A DNA stretch of 13,007 nt from an uncultured Flavobacteriales bacterium (lineage in GTDB: Bacteria > Bacteroidota > Bacteroidia > Flavobacteriales_D > Crocinitomicaceae): positions 1 to 13,007 of the forward strand of contig CAJQOB010000202.1 in NCBI GenBank assembly GCA_905479845.1. Direction: 5' to 3'. The position numbers and the translations under genes were made by a program. The notes under the pieces are model-generated. The model did no database searches. It saw nothing but the letters and a program-made list of their open reading frames with translations, and was not told where the DNA came from. Below, in pieces: positions 1 through 7,429 of this stretch. Every line of letters begins with the position of its first letter. Position 1 is the stretch's first letter.

Positions 1-586
1 CCAGTCTCCAGTTTTTTGCTGAAGGGGCATCCACTGTTTTTTGCGTAGCGGTGGCGGCGTGAATTGTTGTCATCAATCCATCGGTGATCTCAAAATTATC
101 ATGCAAGACCTTAGCAATTGGAGCCAGGCAATTCGTGGTGCATGAAGCGTTCGATATTATCGTGTCCGAAGCGTTCAGTTCTTTATGATTAACTCCCATA
201 ACAAACATAGGAGCGTCAGCGGACGGTGCAGAAATAACGACTTTCTTTGCTCCAGCAGTTATATGTCCTTGCGCTGTTTCAAGTGTTCTAAAGAATCCGG
301 TACACTCAACAACGTATTCGATATTTACTTCATTCCATTTTAAGTCTTTCGGGTTTCGCTCGGAGGTGACACGGATTTCCTTGCCGTTTACAACAAGTTT
401 TCCATCCTTCACTTCAACATCGCCATCAAACCTTCCATGAACAGAATCGTACTTGAGCATGTAAGCCAAATAATCTACATCGAGTAAATCATTAATGGCC
501 ACAACTTCCATGTTCTCCCTCTGCGTCGCAATTCTTAATATCAGTCTTCCTATTCTTCCGAATCCGTTGATTCCAATCTTTATCAT
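1..586 (-). CDS. gap: Glyceraldehyde-3-phosphate dehydrogenase, N-terminal part (cut by window edge)
   Basis: This cytoplasmic glycolytic enzyme oxidises and phosphorylates glyceraldehyde 3-phosphate to 1,3-bisphosphoglycerate with reduction of NAD. Reading the minus strand from the ATG at 586-584 gives 195 codons with no stop before the left edge, out of roughly 330 in the family. The product starts MIKIGINGFGRIGR, with the Rossmann glycine motif G5-x-N-G8-F-G10. The N32-D33 pair after the second strand is typical of NAD-preferring enzymes. The catalytic site is intact: ASCTTNC with Cys149, and His176 in TIHAATATQKT. The stretch near the edge reads VDAPSAKNWRLG where many homologues have VDGPS-KDWRGG, a small deviation. 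The gene is divergent from the lipoprotein gene at 787. Only the family identity is certain; glycolytic versus gluconeogenic role cannot be told from half a protein. Confidence 0.96.
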   Translation of the reverse strand, partial: MIKIGINGFGRIGRLILRIATQRENMEVVAINDLLDVDYLAYMLKYDSVHGRFDGDVEVKDGKLVVNGKEIRVTSERNPKDLKWNEVNIEYVVECTGFFRTLETAQGHITAGAKKVVISAPSADAPMFVMGVNHKELNASDTIISNASCTTNCLAPIAKVLHDNFEITDGLMTTIHAATATQKTVDAPSAKNWRL

Positions 587-662
587 CTATTCTTGTGTTG
601 TTTTGTGTTATTCAGTTAGGTCTATTCCATTCAATTGATCTAATCTGCCATATACTTATTGT

Positions 663-693
663 ATAAAGTACACTAAGTTAATAAAAAATCAAC
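663..693 (-). promoter_or_regulatory. Candidate promoter for gap
   Basis: On the minus strand, GTTG (693-690) is followed after 19 bases by TACTTTAT (670-663). The Bacteroidota sigma-factor consensus is TTTG-N19-TAnnTTTG, so the spacing fits exactly but the -7 element matches at only six of eight positions. Transcription would start roughly 65-75 bases upstream of the gap ATG. The region is AT-rich, so a chance match is possible. Confidence 0.35.
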
Positions 694-786
694 TTCCTAC
701 AAGTTAGTTAATTCATATCTTCTCATATCCAACAAAAACGGCACACTCTTTGAAATACACTACCCAAATCATTAAAACGAAGTGTT

Positions 787-1473
787 ATGAAAAGAAAATC
801 TACCCTCGGAATCGCATTGATGTCCCTTCTTTTCTTTACAGCATGTAAGAAAGAAGCGTCGATCAACATTGATCAGAATAGAATTTACTCGGATTATGAG
901 TTAACGTACAGTCAAATGTCAAATCAGACTGTTATGCAAGCTACCTTTCGAGTGGATCACAATTCAGGAAATAAAATTGAATTGACTTACCCTGCACGTA
1001 TTGGTTTTAACGATGAAAACCTCGGATGGAGAAATCTTGGAGGTAGATACGAAGGAACCCGATCAGGAAATCAACTCAACGGACACTTCACATACTTGGA
1101 CGTCGATCAAAACAGTTATGTGAATACTGGAGCAGCGGTAAATCCGATTGACCTTCCTTTCGGAATAAACAACATAAACAAAAACGGAAATTTCTTTTTG
1201 CCATGGACAGGAGCAGTGCTTCAATCTGGTGAGACAGTGAAAGTGATTATCAGCGGCGGGAGTCAATCTGGATCGAAAACCTTCACTGCAACTGCCATCG
1301 GCTCTAGCTATATTTCCCTCGAGCAATACAAATTAAATCAGCTCATCGCTGGTACGGCTCAGATTCAAATCCAACGGGAAAGAGCAACAGGATTGGAGCA
1401 GTCAAACCTTTCGGGAGGTAGAATTACATCCATTTACAAAGGTCGAAAAGTGACAATTAACATTACAGAGTAA
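787..1473 (+). CDS. Putative lipoprotein of unknown function
   Basis: A 228-residue exported protein of a family I do not recognise. The N-terminus is a type II signal peptide: basic MKRKS, a hydrophobic stretch to about residue 17, then lipobox F17-T18-A19-C20. Cys20 should be lipidated and the protein anchored in the inner or outer membrane. The mature part alternates polar and aliphatic residues and is rich in Gly, Asn and Thr, suggesting a beta-rich domain; no catalytic motif is visible. The start is fixed by the signal peptide. The gene stands alone, divergent from gap and followed by its own terminator, so context gives no hint of function. No frameshift or unusual composition is seen. 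Confidence 0.85.
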   Translation: MKRKSTLGIALMSLLFFTACKKEASINIDQNRIYSDYELTYSQMSNQTVMQATFRVDHNSGNKIELTYPARIGFNDENLGWRNLGGRYEGTRSGNQLNGHFTYLDVDQNSYVNTGAAVNPIDLPFGINNINKNGNFFLPWTGAVLQSGETVKVIISGGSQSGSKTFTATAIGSSYISLEQYKLNQLIAGTAQIQIQRERATGLEQSNLSGGRITSIYKGRKVTINITE

Positions 1474-1496
1474 ATTTCATCACGCAGATATAGAAG

Positions 1497-1528
1497 CCTC
1501 GGTTCAACTTGAATCGGGGTTTTCTTTT
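1497..1528 (+). terminator. Rho-independent terminator after the lipoprotein gene
   Basis: A 9-base-pair stem is formed by CCTCGGTTC (1497-1505) and GAATCGGGG (1511-1519), with two G-U wobbles, around the loop AACTT. It is followed directly by TTTTCTTTT (1520-1528). It lies 24 bases after the stop codon at 1471-1473 and points in the same direction, so it should end the lipoprotein transcript and separate it from the GxxExxY-topB unit. Confidence 0.8.
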
Positions 1529-1844
1529 GGGCGTTTTTACGCGCTATCCATTCCAAATCCGTGCTCGTCCCTCGCTGTGGGTTTTCCATTCCTATCCCGA
1601 ACGCAACAATCGTTTTCTACCGCAAAGGCACAAAGCTTAATAGTGAGTTTTCCATTTGTGCGAACAAACGCAACCATTCCTATCCTCCATCAAAAACTTA
1701 AATACGAAATAATCAGTCCTTTTTAAACGCAACTCTTCCTTGTGTCTTGACAAGTCAAGCCCGTGCCCTTGTGGTAACAAATCAACAGCAAACATCTAAC
1801 AACCAACATTTTTCACTAACTTAAATAGAAACTAACCCACCATT
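1529..1844. repeat. Gene-free spacer with short direct and inverted repeats
   Basis: No coding region is apparent here. CCATTCCTATCC occurs at 1586-1597 and 1674-1685, with a related CTATCCATTCC at 1544-1554. AACGCAAC occurs three times (1600-1607, 1667-1674, 1726-1733). TACCGCAAAGGCAC (1618-1631) is the reverse complement of GTGCCCTTGTGGTA (1763-1776) at 12 of 14 positions, giving inverted arms about 130 bases apart. The start resembles, from memory, a dispersed Bacteroidota intergenic repeat with a GGGCG...CTATCC...TATCCC..AACGC skeleton, and the arms resemble a widespread 'CTTTGTGCCTTTGTGGT' intergenic motif. I infer a degraded REP-like element. Copy number cannot be judged from one window. 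Confidence 0.55.
1746..1759. repeat. Perfect 14-base palindrome
   Basis: CTTGAC-AA-GTCAAG is an inverted repeat with two 6-base arms and a 2-base centre, 86 bases before the GxxExxY start codon. It could be an operator for a dimeric regulator or simply part of the repeat element in this spacer. No known operator is recognised. Confidence 0.35.
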
Positions 1845-2243
1845 ATGACTGAAAACGAACTAGCAAGCGCAATATATCGCCTTGGAGTAAAAGTCCATCG
1901 AGAACTTGGCCCTGGACTTCTCGAGAGCGTCTACGAAGAATGTCTCTGCTATGAATTAGAGAAATCACAAATCTCATTCGAACGACAAAAAACTATTCCC
2001 GTTTCCTATCGTGGTGTTCAGCTTGATACTAAGCTCAGGCTCGACCTTATTTTAGAAGATAAGCTAATAGTTGAATTGAAATCAGTTAAGAACATTGACC
2101 CAATTCATCTTGCTCAAACACTTACATATTTAAAATTGTCTAAGTGTAAATTAGGTCTTTTGATTAACTTTAACACCACTCTTTTTAAAAACGGAGTTCG
2201 TCGTGTGATTAATGGACAATTGCACGGAATAGATTTTACTTGA
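1845..2243 (+). CDS. GxxExxY family protein (PD-(D/E)XK nuclease-like)
   Basis: A complete 132-residue member of the GxxExxY family (TIGR04256; PD-(D/E)XK nuclease superfamily 3). The name-giving motif is G24-L-L-E27-S-V-Y30, after a helix containing V17-H18-R19-E20-L21-G22. The nuclease-like core is seen as D67 in RLDLILEDK and E77-L-K79 in VELKS, the acidic and lysine positions of a PD-(D/E)XK fold, followed by the conserved HLAQTLTYLKL and GLLINFN segments. The biochemical role of the family is not established; DNA binding or cleavage is inferred from the fold. The gene lies 18 bases before topB on the same strand, so co-transcription is likely. The repeat-bearing spacer upstream suggests it may have arrived as a small accessory insertion. 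Confidence 0.9.
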   Translation: MTENELASAIYRLGVKVHRELGPGLLESVYEECLCYELEKSQISFERQKTIPVSYRGVQLDTKLRLDLILEDKLIVELKSVKNIDPIHLAQTLTYLKLSKCKLGLLINFNTTLFKNGVRRVINGQLHGIDFT

Positions 2244-2261
2244 TTACCTGAGATCCTATAA

Positions 2262-4364
2262 ATGAAAGTCTGCATAGCTGAGAAACCTAGTGTCGCAAAA
2301 GACATCGCCGAAATTATCGGAGCGAAACAACGCAACGATGGTTACTGGGAAGGGAATGGTTATCAAGTAACTTGGACCTTTGGTCACCTCTGTACGCTAA
2401 AAGAGCCTCATGATTATAATGAGAATTGGAAATACTGGAAACTGGAAGATTTGCCAATCGTACCATCAAATTTCGGAATTAAACTGATCACGAATCAAGG
2501 GGTTGAAAAGCAATTTAATACGATAGCGAAACTTGTTCAGAATTGTGATGAAGTCATTAACTGTGGGGATGCTGGACAGGAAGGAGAGCTCATCCAGAGA
2601 TGGGTGCTGCACAAAGCGAAATGCAAAGTTCCAATTCGCCGATTGTGGATTTCATCTCTGACGGAAGAAGCCATCAAAGAAGGATTTGGAAAATTACAAG
2701 ATTCAGCGAAATACGATAACCTATATGCGGCAGGAAGTGCCAGAGCGGTTGGAGATTGGATTTTAGGGATTAACGGTACTCGATTATTCACTAAGAAGTT
2801 CGGGCAAGGAAAGACTACCCTTTCAATTGGACGTGTGCAAACACCAACTCTCGCAATGATCGTTGAAAAACAAAAAGAAATAGACGCTTTCGTTTCCAGT
2901 GAATATTGGGAACTGAAAACGGTGTTCAAAGAGCAAGAGTTCAACTGTCAGATTGATCGCTTAAAAACGGAAGACCGTGCGAAAAAAGGTCTGGACTACT
3001 TAAAACAAAATGAATTTGAAATCACTTCCTTCGAACAAAAAGAAGGGAAAGAAGGAAATCCAAGATTGTACGATTTGACGTCTGCACAAGTTGATGGAAA
3101 TAAGAAGTTCGGATTCTCCGCTGACGAAACGCTCAAGTTGGTTCAAAGTTTATATGAAAAGAAACTAGTCACCTATCCAAGGGTGGATACAACATATCTT
3201 TCTGAAGATTTACACCCAAAGATTCCGGGAATCTTGCAAAGGATGACATACTATTCTCGATTTACTGAGAAAGTGTTGGCGAAACCAATTCCTAAGTCAA
3301 AGACCGTTTTCGACGATAAGAAAGTAACGGATCACCACGCGATTATCCCAACGGGAGTTGTGCCGTCCGGAATTTCTCAAATGGAACAACAAGTCTACGA
3401 CCTTATTTCTAGAAGGTTTATAGCGGCGTTTTATCCACCTTGTACAGTTTCGAACACAACAGTGCTTGGAAAAGTGGGGACTTTGGAGTTCAAAGCAACA
3501 GGAAAACAAATCTTGACTCTAGGTTGGCGAGAGGTGTATGCTGATTTGAAGAAATCGACAAAGAGTAAAGACGAAGAATCAATCATGCCTCAATTCACTG
3601 AAGGTGAAAAAGGACCGCACGAGCCAATAATGAAAAAAGGAAAGACTTCTCCTCCGAAAGCATTTACAGAAGCCACTCTCCTTCGTGCAATGGAATCTGC
3701 AGGAAAGCAAGTGGATGATGAAGAGATGCGCGAGTTGATGAAAGATAACGGAATCGGCCGTCCGTCTACCCGAGCGAATATCATTGAGACCTTATTCCGT
3801 AGAAAATACATCGAAAAGAAACGAAAGAACATTATCGCCACCACCACTGGAATGGCGTTGATTAATACCATTCAGAATGAATTGCTGAAAAGTGCAGAGT
3901 TAACAGGTCAGTGGGAGAAAAAACTGAGCCTTATCGCAAAAGGCGAGTATTCAGCTGAAGTTTTCAAGCGTGAACTTTCGGTAATGATCCGCGAAATCAC
4001 GGATGAAGTGATTTTCAACACGCCAAGCTCTATCCAGTTTTTCCAAGAACCAGAGAAGAAAGCGCCAAAGAAACGAGTGAAAAAAGTCATTGATTTGGAA
4101 GCAATCGATTGTCCAAAGTGCTCAAGTACGAAATTGATGAAAGGAAAATCCGCTGTTGGGTGCTCAAACTTCAAAGAGTGCGGTTTCAAAGTTCCTTTCG
4201 AATTAATGGGCAAGAAATTGACGGATAATCAACTCAACTCCTTGCTAACGAAAGGTAATTCAGGGAAAATTAGTGGCTTTGTGAGCCCTGCTGGAGAAAA
4301 GCTAGAAGGTAATTTTCTGCTTACGGATACATTTAACATCAAATTTAAAGACGCTTCGAAATGA
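2262..4364 (+). CDS. topB: Type IA DNA topoisomerase, TopB (topoisomerase III) class
   Basis: A 700-residue type IA topoisomerase, which cuts one DNA strand through a 5'-phosphotyrosine link, passes the other strand and reseals, mainly to decatenate and resolve recombination intermediates. The Toprim domain begins MKVCIAEKPSVAKD (Glu7) and holds D103-A-G-Q-E107-G-E. The middle acidic residue of the usual DxDxE is Gly105, a form I recall as normal in Bacteroidota. Then come A160-R-A-V-G-D-W, S188-I-G-R-V-Q-T-P-T, the catalytic Tyr305 in TYPRVDT, and G497-I-G-R-P-S-T-R. The C-terminus has a zinc-finger-like set, Cys617, 620, 634 and 640, followed by a topoisomerase C-terminal repeat-like segment. 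Its last four bases overlap the next gene. Being a paralogue of chromosomal or mobile origin cannot be decided here, but composition matches the neighbours. Confidence 0.95.
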   Translation: MKVCIAEKPSVAKDIAEIIGAKQRNDGYWEGNGYQVTWTFGHLCTLKEPHDYNENWKYWKLEDLPIVPSNFGIKLITNQGVEKQFNTIAKLVQNCDEVINCGDAGQEGELIQRWVLHKAKCKVPIRRLWISSLTEEAIKEGFGKLQDSAKYDNLYAAGSARAVGDWILGINGTRLFTKKFGQGKTTLSIGRVQTPTLAMIVEKQKEIDAFVSSEYWELKTVFKEQEFNCQIDRLKTEDRAKKGLDYLKQNEFEITSFEQKEGKEGNPRLYDLTSAQVDGNKKFGFSADETLKLVQSLYEKKLVTYPRVDTTYLSEDLHPKIPGILQRMTYYSRFTEKVLAKPIPKSKTVFDDKKVTDHHAIIPTGVVPSGISQMEQQVYDLISRRFIAAFYPPCTVSNTTVLGKVGTLEFKATGKQILTLGWREVYADLKKSTKSKDEESIMPQFTEGEKGPHEPIMKKGKTSPPKAFTEATLLRAMESAGKQVDDEEMRELMKDNGIGRPSTRANIIETLFRRKYIEKKRKNIIATTTGMALINTIQNELLKSAELTGQWEKKLSLIAKGEYSAEVFKRELSVMIREITDEVIFNTPSSIQFFQEPEKKAPKKRVKKVIDLEAIDCPKCSSTKLMKGKSAVGCSNFKECGFKVPFELMGKKLTDNQLNSLLTKGNSGKISGFVSPAGEKLEGNFLLTDTFNIKFKDASK

Positions 4365-4591
4365 ATAAGCGCTGGGTTAGAGTGATTCTTGCGCTTCTTA
4401 TTGGAGGAATGCTGCAAGAAACAACGCGTATTTCAACAGGGAAAGAATCAGGAGGATTGCTTTTATTCGGAGCTATTGTTTCTTATGTGCTAATGTCAGG
4501 ATTCGTTTATTATCGGAATATTCTATTGTTACAACGAGAGGTAGACAAGGATCTTGGGCGGAATGACGAGCTAATCGATGATTTCAAGTAA
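4361..4591 (+). CDS. Small membrane protein of unknown function
   Basis: A 76-residue protein whose ATG overlaps the topB stop as ATGA, a sign of translational coupling. Two hydrophobic segments, about residues 6-20 and 31-52, are separated by a short polar loop (QETTRISTGKES). The tail after residue 55 is charged (REVDKDLGRNDELIDD). It should be a two-pass inner-membrane protein. I recognise no family. The overlap, a normal ATG and clean membrane segments argue that it is a real gene. Its link to topoisomerase function is not evident and may be only shared transcription. Confidence 0.72.
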   Translation: MNKRWVRVILALLIGGMLQETTRISTGKESGGLLLFGAIVSYVLMSGFVYYRNILLLQREVDKDLGRNDELIDDFK

Positions 4592-4659
4592 AACGAACGA
4601 ATTATTTCAAAGCACGAGTTGAACCTTTCTTTCATTAGTTTGTATAGTAAAGTACTAGT

Positions 4660-5541
4660 ATGAAACGTATCCTAATTTTCATTGTTCTCTCTATTTCTGC
4701 GCTTTTTAGTCAAGCTCAAGGTCTCCACATCGTAAAGGACAATATTAATTGTACTTATGGAATCAAAGACGCTGATGGTAATTGGGTAGTTGAACCGACC
4801 TACATTCTAATTGAGGAATACAACACAGGGTATTTCCGGATGAGAGATGAAGTAGGCTTAGGAATTTTCACTCCTAAAGGAAAGCAACTTATTCCATGTA
4901 CTCATGATCGTATCGATATTTCATCGAAAAAGTGGGTGATCCGCTCTTCTTATGATGTCAATCAGAGACGTCTTGAAAACAAGAAGCAGCCCTATTTTTA
5001 CGGATTTCAAAAAGACGAACAACTTGTATATAATTTACGTGGGGAGGAGGTAGTTTCGCTAAGCAGTAATGCTGAGCTTCTAATCGATTCTGATTATTCA
5101 ATTATCGCTTACGATCGTGTGTTGAGGTATTCTCAATTCATCGACTCGGCAGGCGCGATTTTAATTGATAGCATACAAGGTAGGCTCAGGTCATTTAGTG
5201 GGAGGGATTATGCCATAGTGGGAGATAATGTTTCAAATAGTGGTTCTGTAAGTGGTAACGGAAGAGTGGTAAACCGCAAAGGCGAATTAATTATCAATGC
5301 TGTGATGGATCAAGTAAGGATTGATTCGAAAAAGCGGGATGACCTAAAACTTGAATGTTCCTCATTGGAAAACATGTTAGCAATGGTTAATGGGAACTTT
5401 TCATTGTCTGATGAAGGAGTCCATCTTTACTTAAGTCAATGCAACATGTATCCAAGTTCTACTGTCGAATTGCTGATCCCAATTGAAAACATTGAAAAAT
5501 TAGCTTCGAGCAAATGGATCTTCTCATACTTGGAAAATTAA
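4660..5541 (+). CDS. Exported WG-repeat protein
   Basis: A 293-residue protein with a type I signal peptide (MKRILIFIVLSISALFSQA, likely cleaved before Gln20). The N-terminal mature half has WG-type repeats: Y33-G-I-K-D-A-D-G-N-W-V-V-E-P followed by a second, weaker unit G66-L-G-I-F-T-P-K-G-K-Q-L-I-P. Such repeats form short beta hairpins and are common in exported Bacteroidota proteins, with no general enzymatic role. The second half has only degenerate repeat-like pieces (YNLRGEEVV, VVNRKGELI). It is 7 bases before the next exported protein and probably shares its transcript. A weak -7-like TTAGTTTG lies at 4635-4642. Function is unknown; a surface or periplasmic binding role is a guess. 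Confidence 0.82.
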   Translation: MKRILIFIVLSISALFSQAQGLHIVKDNINCTYGIKDADGNWVVEPTYILIEEYNTGYFRMRDEVGLGIFTPKGKQLIPCTHDRIDISSKKWVIRSSYDVNQRRLENKKQPYFYGFQKDEQLVYNLRGEEVVSLSSNAELLIDSDYSIIAYDRVLRYSQFIDSAGAILIDSIQGRLRSFSGRDYAIVGDNVSNSGSVSGNGRVVNRKGELIINAVMDQVRIDSKKRDDLKLECSSLENMLAMVNGNFSLSDEGVHLYLSQCNMYPSSTVELLIPIENIEKLASSKWIFSYLEN

Positions 5542-5548
5542 AATTACG

Positions 5549-6151
5549 ATGAAACGACTTTCGATTGTACTCCTTCTTTTTGTTCAAACTTCAATTGCTC
5601 AAACCGCCCTCGACGATACAGGCTTCGGTGAAATTCGACTAGGGAAAACCTACGAATTGATAGAAAATCGTATCAATGTGGTAGATGTCGATGCTATTCC
5701 AGAATACGCTTGGTTCGCCCCAATGAGTCTCAATTATTGGTTGACTGAAGTTGAACAAGACACGGCGTCCTACTACGAAATGCTCGAAACCGATCGACTC
5801 ATTGCCGAAAGCCTCAACTTAAAAATCGTTTGGTGTTCTTTTCAAAAGAAGAAAGACGCGAACTTTTTCAAGTGTCCGATTGAATGCGCGCAACTTATCT
5901 TCGAAAACAATTCGCTGAAGGGAATAATTGTGGCTTTTGACAAAAACGACATTACGCCTGAAGCAAAGGAGTCCATTTTCGAACAATTCGAAGCCCAATT
6001 TGGTCAGGCTGACTTTAATGAAAGTTCATTGAGTACTCCTCGAAGGTTTGATTCCAATTGGAAGATTAATGAAAGGTTGATTCGCGTGTCAGATGCACAA
6101 ACCATGGATGGAGGAATTGGGGAAACCGTGCAAGTGTTGTACTGGCAGTAA
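5549..6151 (+). CDS. Exported protein of unknown function
   Basis: A 200-residue protein with a signal peptide (MKRLSIVLLLFVQTSIA, probable cleavage before Gln18). The mature part begins near GFGEIRLGKTYELI, the kind of 'small beta strand plus helix' opening seen in several exported Bacteroidota proteins, but I cannot assign a family. It has Cys residues in VWCSF, FKCPI and ECAQ, which could form a disulphide outside the cytoplasm. It follows the WG-repeat gene by 7 bases on the same strand, so the two are likely co-expressed. No clear terminator follows. Confidence 0.78.
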   Translation: MKRLSIVLLLFVQTSIAQTALDDTGFGEIRLGKTYELIENRINVVDVDAIPEYAWFAPMSLNYWLTEVEQDTASYYEMLETDRLIAESLNLKIVWCSFQKKKDANFFKCPIECAQLIFENNSLKGIIVAFDKNDITPEAKESIFEQFEAQFGQADFNESSLSTPRRFDSNWKINERLIRVSDAQTMDGGIGETVQVLYWQ

Positions 6152-6236
6152 TAAATCTTAAATACCCCAGTTTCTCACCTTATTTAGGCAATCCAAAAAT
6201 CCAAGAGAGAAGCGAGTCCAAGAATTCAAAAATCCG

Positions 6237-6244
6237 TACCTTTG
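6237..6244 (+). promoter_or_regulatory. -7 promoter element for purM-prfA-pyrF
   Basis: TACCTTTG matches the Bacteroidota -7 consensus TAnnTTTG perfectly and lies 16 bases before the purM start codon, implying a very short leader. No TTTG stands at the expected -33 position, so recognition would rest on the -7 element or on a degenerate upstream box. Confidence 0.65.
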
Positions 6245-6260
6245 CCCCTTACTTTTTGTT

Positions 6261-7427
6261 ATGGCAGATACTCGATATAACTTACGCGGTGTTTCCGCAG
6301 GAAAAGAAGACGTTCACAACGCAATTAAGAACGTAGATAAAGGACTTTTCCCTCAAGCTTTTTGCAAAATCGTACCCGATTATTTGAGCGGTGATGAAGA
6401 TTACTGTATCGTGATGCACGCTGATGGTGCGGGGACGAAATCTGCTTTGGCATACATGTACTGGAAAGAGACAGGTGATGTTTCTGTGTGGAAAGGAATT
6501 GCTCAAGATGCGCTCATTATGAACATTGATGATTTATTGTGCGTTGGAGCTACGGATAAGATTTTGCTTTCATCAACAATTGGAAGAAACAAAAATCTCA
6601 TTACGGGAGAAGTTCTTTCTGCAATTATCAATGGAACAGAAGAACTGTTGGAGGGATTACGTAACCAGGGAATTGGAATTCACTCAACAGGTGGAGAAAC
6701 TGCTGATGTTGGCGATCTGGTTCGAACAATCATCGTTGATTCAACAGTTGTTGCTCGAATGAAGCGTTCAGATGTGATTTCTAATCGCACGATTCAACCT
6801 GGTGACGTAATCGTTGGGTTGGCGTCTTTCGGACAAGCGACGTACGAAGATTCATACAACGGCGGAATGGGAAGCAACGGATTGACATCTGCTCGACACG
6901 ATGTATTCAACAAAACATTGGCTGAAAAATACCCGGAGAGTTTTGATCCTGCTGTACCTTCAGACTTGGTGTACTCAGGTTCGAAGAATTTAACGGATGA
7001 GACAATCACTTCGTTAAATGCAGGGCAAATGGTGCTTTCTCCAACGAGAACATACGCTCCAATCATCAAGAAGATTTTAGATGAACACCGATCGGATATT
7101 CACGGAATGGTTCACTGTTCTGGTGGAGCGCAAACGAAAGTGCTACACTTCGTAAATGACGTTCATGTCATCAAGGACAACATGTTCCCGACACCACCAT
7201 TGTTCGAAATGATTCAAGAAGAATCAGGGACCAGCTGGGAAGAAATGTACAAAGTCTTCAACATGGGACACAGAATGGAGCTTTACGTTCCTGAAGAAAT
7301 TGCTGAGCAAATAATCGCTATTTCTGAAGAGTTCAATGTGAATGGACAAATTATTGGTCGTGTTGAAGCGTCTGATGAGAAAAAACTAACGATCAAATCA
7401 CCTCACGGTGAATTTATATACAAGTAA
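6261..7427 (+). CDS. purM: Phosphoribosylformylglycinamidine cyclo-ligase (AIR synthase)
   Basis: A 388-residue cytoplasmic enzyme of purine synthesis that closes formylglycinamidine ribonucleotide to aminoimidazole ribonucleotide using ATP. The motifs of the PurM/PurL fold are in order: H53-A-D-G-A-G-T-K60-S, M87-N-I-D-D-L92 with the aspartates that hold ATP-magnesium, G144-G-E-T-A-D149, S260-P-T-R-T-Y265 and H285-C-S-G-G-A-Q. It is about 40 residues longer than the E. coli enzyme, which I recall as typical for Bacteroidota. The ATG at 6261 follows the promoter element closely and begins MADTRYNLRGVSAGK, a plausible native start. It heads an operon, ending 2 bases before prfA. Confidence 0.94.
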   Translation: MADTRYNLRGVSAGKEDVHNAIKNVDKGLFPQAFCKIVPDYLSGDEDYCIVMHADGAGTKSALAYMYWKETGDVSVWKGIAQDALIMNIDDLLCVGATDKILLSSTIGRNKNLITGEVLSAIINGTEELLEGLRNQGIGIHSTGGETADVGDLVRTIIVDSTVVARMKRSDVISNRTIQPGDVIVGLASFGQATYEDSYNGGMGSNGLTSARHDVFNKTLAEKYPESFDPAVPSDLVYSGSKNLTDETITSLNAGQMVLSPTRTYAPIIKKILDEHRSDIHGMVHCSGGAQTKVLHFVNDVHVIKDNMFPTPPLFEMIQEESGTSWEEMYKVFNMGHRMELYVPEEIAEQIIAISEEFNVNGQIIGRVEASDEKKLTIKSPHGEFIYK

Positions 7428-7429
7428 GC

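Noticed and set aside
1..60. Deviating VDAPSAKNWRLG segment as a sign of a decaying gap gene
   Set aside because: The reading frame is open, Cys149 and His176 are intact, and changes in this loop are tolerated; too little to call a defect.
1529..1844. CRISPR array or tandem repeat
   Set aside because: Repeat units are only 8-12 bases, irregularly spaced and partly inverted, with no cas genes nearby.
1845..2243. GxxExxY protein plus neighbour as a toxin-antitoxin or restriction system
   Set aside because: No antitoxin, methyltransferase or other defence partner is present; topB is a housekeeping-type enzyme.
2537..4417. Several minus-strand open frames opposite topB
   Set aside because: All are antisense to a fully motif-supported topoisomerase and have no family-like sequence.
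4635..4642. TTAGTTTG as a promoter for the WG-repeat gene
   Set aside because: One mismatch at a key position, and the only upstream TTG (4619-4621) is 13 bases away, too close for a -33 element; mentioned only as weak.
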